Of a DNA stretch of 48,197 nt, positions 25,276-33,553 are shown in pieces; positions within the stretch are counted from its first letter, which is position 1, and each line of letters opens with the position of its first letter. The position numbers were made by a program, and so were the translations under genes. The notes beneath the pieces were generated by a model. It ran no database searches. It saw nothing but the letters and a program-made list of their open reading frames with translations, and was not told the origin of the DNA. Source of the DNA: Candidatus Rifleibacteriota bacterium (GTDB lineage: Bacteria > Riflebacteria > Ozemobacteria > Ozemobacterales > Ozemobacteraceae). Where the stretch lies: the NCBI GenBank assembly GCA_029560455.1, contig JAKQKW010000057.1, positions 1-48,197 on the forward strand, in the 5' to 3' direction.

Positions 25276-26331
25276 ATGAAAAAAATCACGATAAATCTGT
25301 TTGTATTCATAACGCTTTTTGCCAGTCTGCTGCTGACCGGGTGTTCTATACCCGGCTCTTCTGGCACGCCGGTCGAAGATGATTCGGTAACTATAAGCGG
25401 GGTCGTCGGTGTGCCTCAGGTTGCTGCCAGCGGTATTCTGGCGGCAATTGGCGAGACGAATTCACCCGATGCCTTTGCGCGTTTTGTCGCCAGTGCTGCC
25501 TGCCAGGTTAACGGTCGGGCGGTAACTTATTCGCTGAATGCCGATACCCGGGTTCTTACGGTCGAAAAACTATCGCCAGCTGCTGCTTATAATGTAGAGC
25601 TGCGCTGTAATGGCCTTAAACTTAGAGCTTTTGCTCCTCATACCGGTAGAAAAGTCAGCCTGCCAATGGGTGTGTCTCTCAGAAGTTCTGCCGACTGGCA
25701 TCTTCGTGATGCGCTGGCAAAAGACGCCAATATCGCACATGATCAGCTCAATGACTATCAGGTTAAAACCGCTTTGCTCGATTCTCTCGCCGGTTCGATG
25801 CAGGCTGAGCTGAAAAAGTCGACAATGACGACAGCCGCTTTCGATAAGCACGTTTCTGATGCGACAACTGCGGCAATCAGCGGGAAAGCATTTTCGGACT
25901 GCATGCAGCGCTCGACTACAGCCTTTTCTTATTCGGGCGAATATTCGGGCAAAGTTTTTTATTATCTGCAGAATGCCTCAGGAAAAACTGTTGCAGCGGT
26001 TCAGGCCGTGGCAAGTATGACCTGTTTGCAGAGCGGTAACCAGGTCAGTGGCTCAGTAACTATTTCACCGACCGGCCTGGTGCCGCTGGTAGAAAAACCA
26101 GGCGTTCAGGAGCCGGGCAAAACCGCCTTTGCTTTCTCGGGCACGGTGAACAGCTACTTTCTTACCTTCATTCGTCGTGGCACACTTGGCCCGCTGGCCG
26201 GAAAAAATCTCGACAGCTGGTTTATCATGCCCGTGAGAGGGGGGCTGGCGGTCAAGAGCGATAACCTCGATACCGCCTACTACACCGGGCTGGTCACCCG
26301 GCCGGGTGAGTTTCTGCTGCAGAAAAAGTGA
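25276..26331 (+). CDS. Lipoprotein of unknown function
   Basis: A 351-residue lipoprotein; the lipobox LTGC sets the modified cysteine at C23. An AGGGA site lies eight bases before the ATG. The next part (VTISGVVGVPQVAASGILAAIG, then VTYSLNADTRVLTVEKLSPAAAYNVEL) looks like a carboxypeptidase-regulatory or fibronectin-like beta domain. The later part has a helical HDQLNDYQVKTALLDSL segment and beta strands to the end. No family is recognised. It is the only plus-strand gene in a minus-strand stretch, divergent from the basic-tailed protein and convergent (21 bases) with the cyclase pair. Confidence 0.65.
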   Translation: MKKITINLFVFITLFASLLLTGCSIPGSSGTPVEDDSVTISGVVGVPQVAASGILAAIGETNSPDAFARFVASAACQVNGRAVTYSLNADTRVLTVEKLSPAAAYNVELRCNGLKLRAFAPHTGRKVSLPMGVSLRSSADWHLRDALAKDANIAHDQLNDYQVKTALLDSLAGSMQAELKKSTMTTAAFDKHVSDATTAAISGKAFSDCMQRSTTAFSYSGEYSGKVFYYLQNASGKTVAAVQAVASMTCLQSGNQVSGSVTISPTGLVPLVEKPGVQEPGKTAFAFSGTVNSYFLTFIRRGTLGPLAGKNLDSWFIMPVRGGLAVKSDNLDTAYYTGLVTRPGEFLLQKK

Positions 26332-26352
26332 GATCATCAGGGTTTAGTTTGT

Positions 26353-29166
26353 TCATGCCAGCTCGAAGGCGTCTTCATCCTTCATCTTGAAGGTTTTTAT
26401 TCCGGCGCCAGCCGCTGCTTCAGCGGAATTTGGACAAAGTATGATTTTCCGGCTGCGAGCCTTTCTGCTGTATTTTTCCATTGTTGCTGCCAACCTGACG
26501 GTAATACCGGTTACGGTAAAATCGCGGCGGCCCTGTTCGTTGCCCATAACACCCATTAGCAGCTGACCGGTCGCGATGCCGACCCCGTTTGAAATCGCAA
26601 ATTGTCCTTTTTCAGAGCGTTTCGCGTTCAACTCAGCCAGGGCCGTCTGCATCTTTTCAGCAGCAGCTGTGGCTCTTATAACCGGATTCTGCAGGCCGAT
26701 GGCGGGAAGAAAAACCGCCATGATGGCATCGCCGATGAATTTTTCTATTGTGCCGGACTCGCTTTCGATAGCTTCTTCCATGGCGGTCATGTAGTCGTTG
26801 AGCATTTCAACGACTTCTTCTGGCTCATTTTGCTCTGTAATTGTCGTGAAGTCGCGAATGTCAGAGAACAGAACCGTGCCGCTGACACGGGTGGCCCTTT
26901 CCGAGAACTTGCCACTGATGGCATCCATGGCAATGTCAGAAAGAAATCTGCTCAAAAACTCCTTCTCTTTGAGACTTGCACCCATGTGGTTGAAGCTCTG
27001 GCACATGCGGCCAATTTCATCATCGGTTTCAGTCTCGATACGAAGGTCATAATTTCCTTGAGCCATCTCATAAACCCCTTTGCTGAGCTGCCCGACCGGT
27101 TTGATGAAAATCTGATTGAAGTAGTAGCCCGCAAAACCCATTATCAGCAGGACGTATCCCATAATCATAGAGATTACCAGCAGTGAGCGGTCAAAAAAAC
27201 TGCCGGCTGGTGCGGCTTGTTTGATTGCCAGGCAGGCCCAGTCGAAGGCTTTAAGCCTTCTGCCGGCACAGTAAAATGTTTTTTCGCCGCGTTGGAATCT
27301 GGTTTTTATCTGGCCGCCGCCATGGTTGAGCGCTCTGGTCATTGCAGCCAGTTCAGGTATATGTTCCAGCCAGACACTGGTTTTCTTTTCGAAAAATCCG
27401 ACATTCAGACTTGAGAAAACATATTCAGGGATGTTGCCATCGAACCGTTGCTGCCATTTGTTTATCATGGTCTTTTGAAATGCACTGCGGTGAATGATGT
27501 GAAGATACAGTCTTTCTGGAATGCCAAGAGGATCATTCTGAAAAATTGTCAGGGCCCAGATTGCACCATGCAGCATTTTAAAAGTCAGAAGCTGGTTTTG
27601 TTGCAATGCCAGAGTGTACATGTTGTCAGTTCCGAGGGCTTCTGTGGCAGTCTCGATCAGAACGCCTTCTTTAATATCCATCTGGTTGCTTTTGCCGCCA
27701 AATTTCAGGCTCTGCTGAACAAATTTCACAAGTATTGATAGAAATCTGGTTGAATCATCCATTGCAGCAAACTCAGAGGTGGCTGTGCCAAGGTTGACGA
27801 CTTCAATTTTTCCTGAGCGATCGCTGATAAAAATCTGAGTCGTAGAGAAGGGCTTAAAGACCTGAGCGCGTTTTTTAACCTCACTTACGATGAATTCAGG
27901 CATTTCTCTGCAGAAAAGCTGAAAAGAATTTATGGCGGTGAGCAAATCACCGGTTTGGAGACTGTATTCGTTTTCGAGGTTCTTTATCTTATCTTCAAGC
28001 TCTGCAAAAATCATGTTTTCATCCTGCAGGCCAAGATTCTGCCATTGTGAAAATACCTGAATTCCGAGAGCAAACATGGGTACTGAGGCGGCAAGAAGTG
28101 ATAGAACAAGAAAATGAGTTGCGAGCTGCATGCGTAAAAACAGCTGCCGCTGCTCATTGTTAGCGAAAATCAGGATGATGACCACAAACAATAGAAGTAT
28201 GGCAGCTGCGATGAAAATTGCAATAACCATTGATCTGTCAGCTTTTTTCGACTGAATCAGAAGAATGCGCAAATCATCAGCCGGTTTTGTCTCATCCGTG
28301 AATTTGTCAAAAATATAACCGGCGTTATTTTCTTCGAAAAAGCCAGAGCTGCTTTTTTGCATCAATTCTGCAAGTCTGATTGCGGCTTTTTCGCGGCCGG
28401 TTTTTTGCAGAAAATTCACCAGCTCTTCTTTACTACCGCTTATCGCTTCTTTGTCTTTGCCGGCAAGCAGATCGACGTTTTCCGACAGCCATTTGCGGCT
28501 TGAATAGACTTTTTGTGGGACAAAAACCAGCATATGGCAGAAAATGTTTGGCGTCATGGATTCACCGGTAGCCGGGCTGCTTAAGCGTATATTGAAAATT
28601 TTTCGCATCTTCTCGTTGACTCCAATTCCGAAAACTATCATTCCGAAATCTTCGCCGAATTTGTTTTCGAAGATTGAGAGAAAGTTTGCCAGATGTCCCA
28701 GAGAAAAATGCTGGCCAAGGTTTTTTCTGAGCATTTCGATCAGCTGAGGTGATGATAAAGAGCCACCGTCTTGAGAAATAAAAGTCGGGAAAATTTGAAA
28801 AATCTGAAACCAGTTAGAAACTTCGTTCTCAGAAAAGCCGAATGAAACAAACTCATTGAGTTTACTGTCTGCAACTATAAATCTTGCTTCATTTCCGAAA
28901 TATTTTATCAGCGATGTTTTTATGGCAGATAAGTCTGTCTGCCTGAGAGGCTTTGAGAAATTGAACAGCCTTGTCAGCCTTGCTGCTGCCATGGTTGCCG
29001 GCTGTGAAATTATTTCCAGGACAGCGTGCTCATGTTGCAGTTCGCTGCTGAAACTTTTTTGTCTCGCTGTGGCATAGCGCCTGAACTGCTCGTATGTAAT
29101 GGCGATCATCCCTGCAAATGCAACTGCCAGAGTAAAAATAATAAGTTTGAAACCTGCCTGCTTCAT
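26353..29166 (-). CDS. Membrane class III nucleotidyl cyclase with metal site but no Asn/Arg pair
   Basis: A 937-residue protein. TM1 lies at about 5-24, TM2 at 313-335, TM3 at 349-370 and TM4 at 664-684. Two large extracytoplasmic regions lie between TM1-TM2 and TM3-TM4. A HAMP domain spans about 685-740 and the class III cyclase domain about 760-937. Metal aspartates are intact: D769 in LFSDIRDF and D813 in KFIGDAIMAVF, 44 residues apart. The adenine-selecting Lys (K809) and Thr (T884) are kept. The segment that should read GDTVN-L-A-A-R is GITVRLAAT: Asn is replaced by R891 and the transition-state Arg by T895. A homodimer should therefore be inactive. Its start overlaps the stop of the upstream cyclase gene by four bases (ATGA), and that partner keeps just the residues missing here. 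Confidence 0.9.
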   Translation of the reverse strand: MKQAGFKLIIFTLAVAFAGMIAITYEQFRRYATARQKSFSSELQHEHAVLEIISQPATMAAARLTRLFNFSKPLRQTDLSAIKTSLIKYFGNEARFIVADSKLNEFVSFGFSENEVSNWFQIFQIFPTFISQDGGSLSSPQLIEMLRKNLGQHFSLGHLANFLSIFENKFGEDFGMIVFGIGVNEKMRKIFNIRLSSPATGESMTPNIFCHMLVFVPQKVYSSRKWLSENVDLLAGKDKEAISGSKEELVNFLQKTGREKAAIRLAELMQKSSSGFFEENNAGYIFDKFTDETKPADDLRILLIQSKKADRSMVIAIFIAAAILLLFVVIILIFANNEQRQLFLRMQLATHFLVLSLLAASVPMFALGIQVFSQWQNLGLQDENMIFAELEDKIKNLENEYSLQTGDLLTAINSFQLFCREMPEFIVSEVKKRAQVFKPFSTTQIFISDRSGKIEVVNLGTATSEFAAMDDSTRFLSILVKFVQQSLKFGGKSNQMDIKEGVLIETATEALGTDNMYTLALQQNQLLTFKMLHGAIWALTIFQNDPLGIPERLYLHIIHRSAFQKTMINKWQQRFDGNIPEYVFSSLNVGFFEKKTSVWLEHIPELAAMTRALNHGGGQIKTRFQRGEKTFYCAGRRLKAFDWACLAIKQAAPAGSFFDRSLLVISMIMGYVLLIMGFAGYYFNQIFIKPVGQLSKGVYEMAQGNYDLRIETETDDEIGRMCQSFNHMGASLKEKEFLSRFLSDIAMDAISGKFSERATRVSGTVLFSDIRDFTTITEQNEPEEVVEMLNDYMTAMEEAIESESGTIEKFIGDAIMAVFLPAIGLQNPVIRATAAAEKMQTALAELNAKRSEKGQFAISNGVGIATGQLLMGVMGNEQGRRDFTVTGITVRLAATMEKYSRKARSRKIILCPNSAEAAAGAGIKTFKMKDEDAFELA

Positions 29167-31955
29167 TCTTTTGCCAATCCTTGCACAGAAATGATTTCAA
29201 CAGGTTGTTCCTTGCCTTTTACTTTTACAGGTTCAAGGGCAGAAATCATAAAATCTTTCTTGAGATTTTCAGCATTTTCTGCAGTTGCAAGTATCGCGGG
29301 CATTGAACCACTGCCTGCAAGTTTTTCGAGTCTGGCAGCCAGATTTACCGTATCGCCGATAAAAGTGAAATCGAGTCGCTTGCGTCTCGACCCCATTTTG
29401 CCGGCAATTACTGTTCCGGTAGCAATGCCGATGCCGATGGTCAGATCAGCTGTTGTCGGCTTTAAACCACTCTCTTCGATGATTTGCAGAGCTGTGGTGA
29501 TCGCTCGGTGCTGCGCGGTCGACCCTGTTTCTGAATGTGAAAAACTTGCCATGGCGGTTTCGCCCATAAATTTGTCAATTTCGCCGCCATGCGCATGCAC
29601 TGATTTTTCACAGATTGATAAAAAAGCATTCATTACCTGCATGGCTTCTTCCGGAGATAGTCGGCTTTCGAGTGAAGAAAAATTTCTGACGCCGGCAAAC
29701 ATTATGGTTACGGTAACTCTGCTGCTGCCGCCATGCTGGTGCCCAGGGTTTGTTACCAGTTCTTGCCGTAGATATTTTTTCATTTCCGCTTTTTCCTGCA
29801 GTCCCTTGACCATGAATCCAAAATTTTCCTGGAGAGCGCCAAGCTCGTTATGCCCGATATTCTCGGCAGAATAAGAAAAATTGCCGTTTTCAACCCGCTC
29901 GGCGGCGATAGCAAGTTTCAGGACGGGGTTGAGAAAGAAGATGTCGAAATATTTGAGGATTCTGCCAGCAATCAGAAGCGAGGCGGTGATGATGAAAAGA
30001 AGCAGTGCAATTTGTTCGAATCCAGTCGGAAGCTTACTGTTCTCAAGTTTTCTGATTATAATTGCCGCACTGTCAAGGTCTTTTAATGAACGGCAAAATA
30101 CCTGATATCTGTTCTTTTTCCAATAATAGTCAAAATCGAAAGAGTCACCGGTCAGATCGGTGAGAATCAGAAGATTTCGCATATCGCTCACGGCCGGCAT
30201 ATTTTGTTTGCCGCTGTTGAATTTCGAATAGGTAAAAAACCTGGAATCTTTTGTCTGGGCTGAACTGACGACCTGGTCGAGAAAATTCTGCCGCAGCCGG
30301 CGGTAGTCGATGCCAAGCATCATACAACCGAGTAATTTCCCGTTTCCGTCTTTGATATAGGTTGAAAAGCTGCTGAACAATCTTGATCCCAGCTCCATTC
30401 GGATAATGCGATTGTGAAAATCCTGGCGTAGATTAGAGCTGAAATATCTAACGTCGTCAACACTGAAGCCAGCTGTAGGTTTGGGAAAAGTCTTTTCGAT
30501 AGCGGCGATGTCAAATCCGTCTGCTTCCAGACTGTTTCGGATAAAGGAAATCTGATAACAGACTCTTTGCCTGATTTTTTCAAGAGCTGTATCAGAAGCG
30601 TGAAAGATCCTGCCATCAGGGGTTAAAATGGTGACCACTTCACAGCCAAACTCTTGCAATTCTGCAAACATTTTTCTTGCTGTCTGTTCATCCGGTAGCC
30701 GGTCTCTGAAGCGGTTCAAAAAACCGGTTTTCAGATTGGCTTCGAAATCAGAGATATTTTTGGCAACTTCGTCTTCGATTTTGGTAAATATCTGCTTCAG
30801 ATGCTGCAACTCGTTTTGCTGCTCTTCGATTCCAAGCCTGGCGGTATTTATCGCTCCGTAAAGAAGGGCCAGCAGTAATGGCACCACAGCAATTATCAGG
30901 GTGGTCAGCGAAAAGCGGGTTTTCAGTGACAGGCCGGCCAGATCCGTTATTCCGGGGAGCATAGATATAAGAAGGCACAGTAATCCCGGCAGCCATAACA
31001 GATAGGGAATAAAATCGAGAAAACTCTCGAACAAAAGGTCTTTTCGGCTGAGCGGAATGCCTATGGTTATGAACAGATCAGGGTTAATGAAGCATGTTTC
31101 AGAAAAATAAAAAATTCCCTGCCTGATGCTTCTGGGGCGACCGGCCCGAAAGTCTGACAGAAACCCGTGAAGCTGATTTTCTGAGATGGTAGAGTTGTTG
31201 ACTACCATGTCGCTGCTGATAAAATACCCGCCGATAAGCATTCCCTTGTCTGCGATTCTTCGTAAGGCCCGTTCCTGCAGCCAGAAAGGTTTGGCTTTTT
31301 CTGAGGGAATAATAGCGATCAGATATCCGGTGGTTCGATCAGATTTCTGCCCCTGCAGATGAAAAAAAGCGATGTAATGTTTTTGTCCTTTAAAGCTGAT
31401 TGCAGTGCATTTATTGAGAAGTTCGGCAAAAAAAGTTGTATCGAGAAAATCACTCATTACGGATTTGACAAAACCGTCGGCAATTCGGCGATTCATATTG
31501 TCAGTGCTGCGTGGCGCAAAAACCGATCTGGCAAAAGCCTGCCAGGCTCTTTTTTGCTCAATTTCGGGTTCTCCGGTGGGAGTGACGATGTGAAAGTCCT
31601 GGTTAAACCACGTCAATAAAGATTTTTTCGGAAACCGGCGGCGAAAAATCCGTCCGGCTTCACCCGCAAAATCTGGCCCCAGAGTTTCTGCTGGAGTTTT
31701 GCCGATTCGGCTGGTGAACTCATTCATCGCTATCTGAACTACGTTTTGCTCTGAAAGCTCGCTTTGCAGCTTAGCCATTTCGATTCGAGCATTGCTGGTT
31801 TTCTGGTTCAGGGTTTGCTGTCGGTATTCTCCAAGAAAAAGAGAAAATGCCTGACTGATCAGGGCCGCCGGAATAAACAGCAGAACAGCAAATGCAAACC
31901 ATGCATTTATTCTGCCTGCTTTGCCGAAAGCTGTTTTGCTGATAACTAAAGCCAT
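29163..31955 (-). CDS. Membrane class III nucleotidyl cyclase with Asn/Arg pair but no metal aspartates
   Basis: A 930-residue paralogue of the next gene with the same plan: TM1 at about 18-38, two central TMs at about 310-370, a TM at about 648-670, then a HAMP domain (about 672-725) and a cyclase domain (about 745-925). The catalytic pair N871 and R875 (GDTVNLAARLE) and the adenine-selecting K795 and T864 are intact. The metal sites are not: the first Asp is G755 (MFAGVRNF) and the second is E799 (KFMGETAMASF). This is the pattern of the C2 half of animal adenylyl cyclase. First gene of a minus-strand pair; translation of the second is coupled by ATGA. No clear ribosome site is visible before the ATG. 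Confidence 0.9.
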   Translation of the reverse strand: MALVISKTAFGKAGRINAWFAFAVLLFIPAALISQAFSLFLGEYRQQTLNQKTSNARIEMAKLQSELSEQNVVQIAMNEFTSRIGKTPAETLGPDFAGEAGRIFRRRFPKKSLLTWFNQDFHIVTPTGEPEIEQKRAWQAFARSVFAPRSTDNMNRRIADGFVKSVMSDFLDTTFFAELLNKCTAISFKGQKHYIAFFHLQGQKSDRTTGYLIAIIPSEKAKPFWLQERALRRIADKGMLIGGYFISSDMVVNNSTISENQLHGFLSDFRAGRPRSIRQGIFYFSETCFINPDLFITIGIPLSRKDLLFESFLDFIPYLLWLPGLLCLLISMLPGITDLAGLSLKTRFSLTTLIIAVVPLLLALLYGAINTARLGIEEQQNELQHLKQIFTKIEDEVAKNISDFEANLKTGFLNRFRDRLPDEQTARKMFAELQEFGCEVVTILTPDGRIFHASDTALEKIRQRVCYQISFIRNSLEADGFDIAAIEKTFPKPTAGFSVDDVRYFSSNLRQDFHNRIIRMELGSRLFSSFSTYIKDGNGKLLGCMMLGIDYRRLRQNFLDQVVSSAQTKDSRFFTYSKFNSGKQNMPAVSDMRNLLILTDLTGDSFDFDYYWKKNRYQVFCRSLKDLDSAAIIIRKLENSKLPTGFEQIALLLFIITASLLIAGRILKYFDIFFLNPVLKLAIAAERVENGNFSYSAENIGHNELGALQENFGFMVKGLQEKAEMKKYLRQELVTNPGHQHGGSSRVTVTIMFAGVRNFSSLESRLSPEEAMQVMNAFLSICEKSVHAHGGEIDKFMGETAMASFSHSETGSTAQHRAITTALQIIEESGLKPTTADLTIGIGIATGTVIAGKMGSRRKRLDFTFIGDTVNLAARLEKLAGSGSMPAILATAENAENLKKDFMISALEPVKVKGKEQPVEIISVQGLAKE

Positions 31956-32072
31956 TACGGGATCAGACCCAGAAATACAAATTGAAACTTGAGAGCCAGG
32001 GGAAAATTATACCCGAACATGCTGCTTTTCGGGGCAGAATTTCTTTCTGTTTTATAATGCCTTGTCTGAGGC
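31956..32072. promoter_or_regulatory. Divergent promoter region between the cyclase pair and the barrel-protein gene
   Basis: This 117-base AT-rich gap must carry promoters for both directions. A perfect minus-strand TATAAT lies at 32011-32006, about 45 bases upstream of the cyclase ATG after the expected start site. A plus-strand TATAAT lies at 32053-32058. Neither has a good -35 box at 17 bases, so activator control is possible. By-eye call. Confidence 0.35.
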
Positions 32073-33299
32073 ATGATGGCGGTCTACGGTTTTCAGATTA
32101 ATCGTCCGATAATTAACTTAGAAAACTCGAACCAGGAAAAAAACATTAACAGAAGGCGAACAATTCTCTGGTTAATGCTGTTTGCGGTATGGCTGCTGCC
32201 TGCTGCCGGTTCTTTATTTGCCTCGACCCGGCCCGAAGGTTCGCTGATGCCGGTGCCCTATATTGAGCGTGAAGAATCGAATACTGACACTCCGTTTGGT
32301 CCTTATCGCGAAAAATCGGCGCAGCGGTTCGTTTATACGCGCAAAACCCCGAATCTGGTGACAGAGCTGAGTTATCGCCACGTTCTTTACAAAGACCTGC
32401 TTGGTATCGCACCCGAAAAAAACTACCTTTATCAGGCCTCTTTCAAGGGCTACAACATGTCGAGCCCTCTTGAATTCAAGGCTGGGCGCATTGTAACCGG
32501 CAATAACCTTCTGCAGACCGTTGATGGTATTTCGTGGTTCTACCCTTCCGGCAACCGACTGAAAACCACTGTAGATTTTGGCAGAATTGCGGCGGTTGAT
32601 CTCGATGGCTCGAATCAGCCATCATTTGCCGAAGGGCGCATGCATTACAGCTTTAACGACAACGCTTACATGGCGGTAAAATCAGTTAAGCAATTCGACG
32701 AAAACTATGGCGGTGCCATGTTCGGTTACAATGCCGACACTTTCAGGGTGAGCGGTGAATATCTCAATGGTGGGGCAACCGATTCTATGCATCTGGCCAT
32801 GCAATATTTCGAACCGAAAAAGTTCGATCTGACATCAGATTATCGTCTGCTTTTCAATGACACTACCGATTCTGGCATGATGCGGCACTTTGCCGGTCTG
32901 GAAAGTGGCCAGATCTACGTTGAAGGCGGTGTGGGCAGCCAGTTCTGGTTCAACGGGCCAGAGATCCCGGATTGCTGGTTCTATGACGGTAACCTCACTT
33001 ACACCACAAAAAAGCGTGACCGGGCCAGTATCGGCTATCTTGTCGAAACCAGCACCGCTTCAACCAGTCGCACTCTTTATGGCCGCGCCGAACGCCGTAT
33101 TTCACACAAAACCACCTTTGGCATCGGTGTCGAAGACACTCGCTTCGAGAAGAGCGGCGGTACGGTGCAAAACCTTGAAGGCCGCCTCAATCGCAGGGTG
33201 CAGTGGGGCTGGGTCGAACTTTCGGGCGCCATTATAACCGGAGCTTCTGATTCGAATCTGCAGAAAGATATCAGGCTGCGCGCCGGCTACGAGTTTTAA
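32073..33299 (+). CDS. Predicted outer-membrane beta-barrel-like protein
   Basis: A 408-residue exported protein. An unusually long N-terminal tail precedes NRRRTILWLMLFAVWLLPAAGSLFA, a signal-peptide core with cleavage near residue 50. The mature part alternates polar and aromatic residues (YRHVLYKDLLG, GAMFGYNADTFRVSGEYL, RASIGYLVETSTASTS). It ends in RLRAGYEF, an aromatic C-terminal residue as in Omp85-dependent barrels. No family is recognised. ATGs at 32073 and 32076 are both possible; GAGG lies just upstream. It precedes the cobalamin riboswitch and BtuB-like gene on the same strand, but the riboswitch lies after it, so it is not controlled by that element. Confidence 0.6.
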   Translation: MMAVYGFQINRPIINLENSNQEKNINRRRTILWLMLFAVWLLPAAGSLFASTRPEGSLMPVPYIEREESNTDTPFGPYREKSAQRFVYTRKTPNLVTELSYRHVLYKDLLGIAPEKNYLYQASFKGYNMSSPLEFKAGRIVTGNNLLQTVDGISWFYPSGNRLKTTVDFGRIAAVDLDGSNQPSFAEGRMHYSFNDNAYMAVKSVKQFDENYGGAMFGYNADTFRVSGEYLNGGATDSMHLAMQYFEPKKFDLTSDYRLLFNDTTDSGMMRHFAGLESGQIYVEGGVGSQFWFNGPEIPDCWFYDGNLTYTTKKRDRASIGYLVETSTASTSRTLYGRAERRISHKTTFGIGVEDTRFEKSGGTVQNLEGRLNRRVQWGWVELSGAIITGASDSNLQKDIRLRAGYEF

Positions 33300-33337
33300 G
33301 CCTCAATCCGGCAGGTTTTTCAAAAAAGCGCTTGCAC

Positions 33338-33504
33338 GGCAGCCTGCGTTGGTTTAACATCCCCGTGGCCCGAATGGGAAGTGGAGTGGAAATCTCCCGC
33401 GAGTCCGTCGCCGTAACAGGGGACAAATGCCCGCTTTAAGGTCACTGTCGCATGATGGGAAGACCGGGCATACGGATGAACCTCAAGCCGGAATACCTCA
33501 GGGT
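33338..33504 (+). ncRNA. Cobalamin (adenosylcobalamin) riboswitch
   Basis: The conserved blocks occur in order: GGTTTAA near 33351, CGAATGGGAAGTGGAGTGGAA near 33371, CCGTCGCCGTAACAGGGG near 33405, then the B12-box-like GGTCACTG ... GATGGGAAGACCGGG at 33440-33468 and the closing AAGCCGGAATACC at 33485-33497. This is the standard cobalamin aptamer. It lies directly ahead of a TonB-dependent receptor, the usual regulated target. B12 binding should lower receptor expression. Boundaries are approximate because no folding program was run. Confidence 0.92.
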
Positions 33505-33506
33505 CA

Positions 33507-33527
33507 CATCAGAGCTTTTCTCTGATG
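33507..33527 (+). promoter_or_regulatory. Expression-platform hairpin between riboswitch and receptor gene
   Basis: A perfect 8-base-pair stem, CATCAGAG (33507-33514) and CTCTGATG (33520-33527), with a CTTTT loop. No T-run follows, so translational control is more likely than termination. The ribosome site GAGGT at 33538-33542 is complementary to ACCTC at 33495-33499 in the last aptamer block, a possible sequestering pair. Confidence 0.5.
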
Positions 33528-33553
33528 CATTTTACGCGAGGTGGCGATGACCC

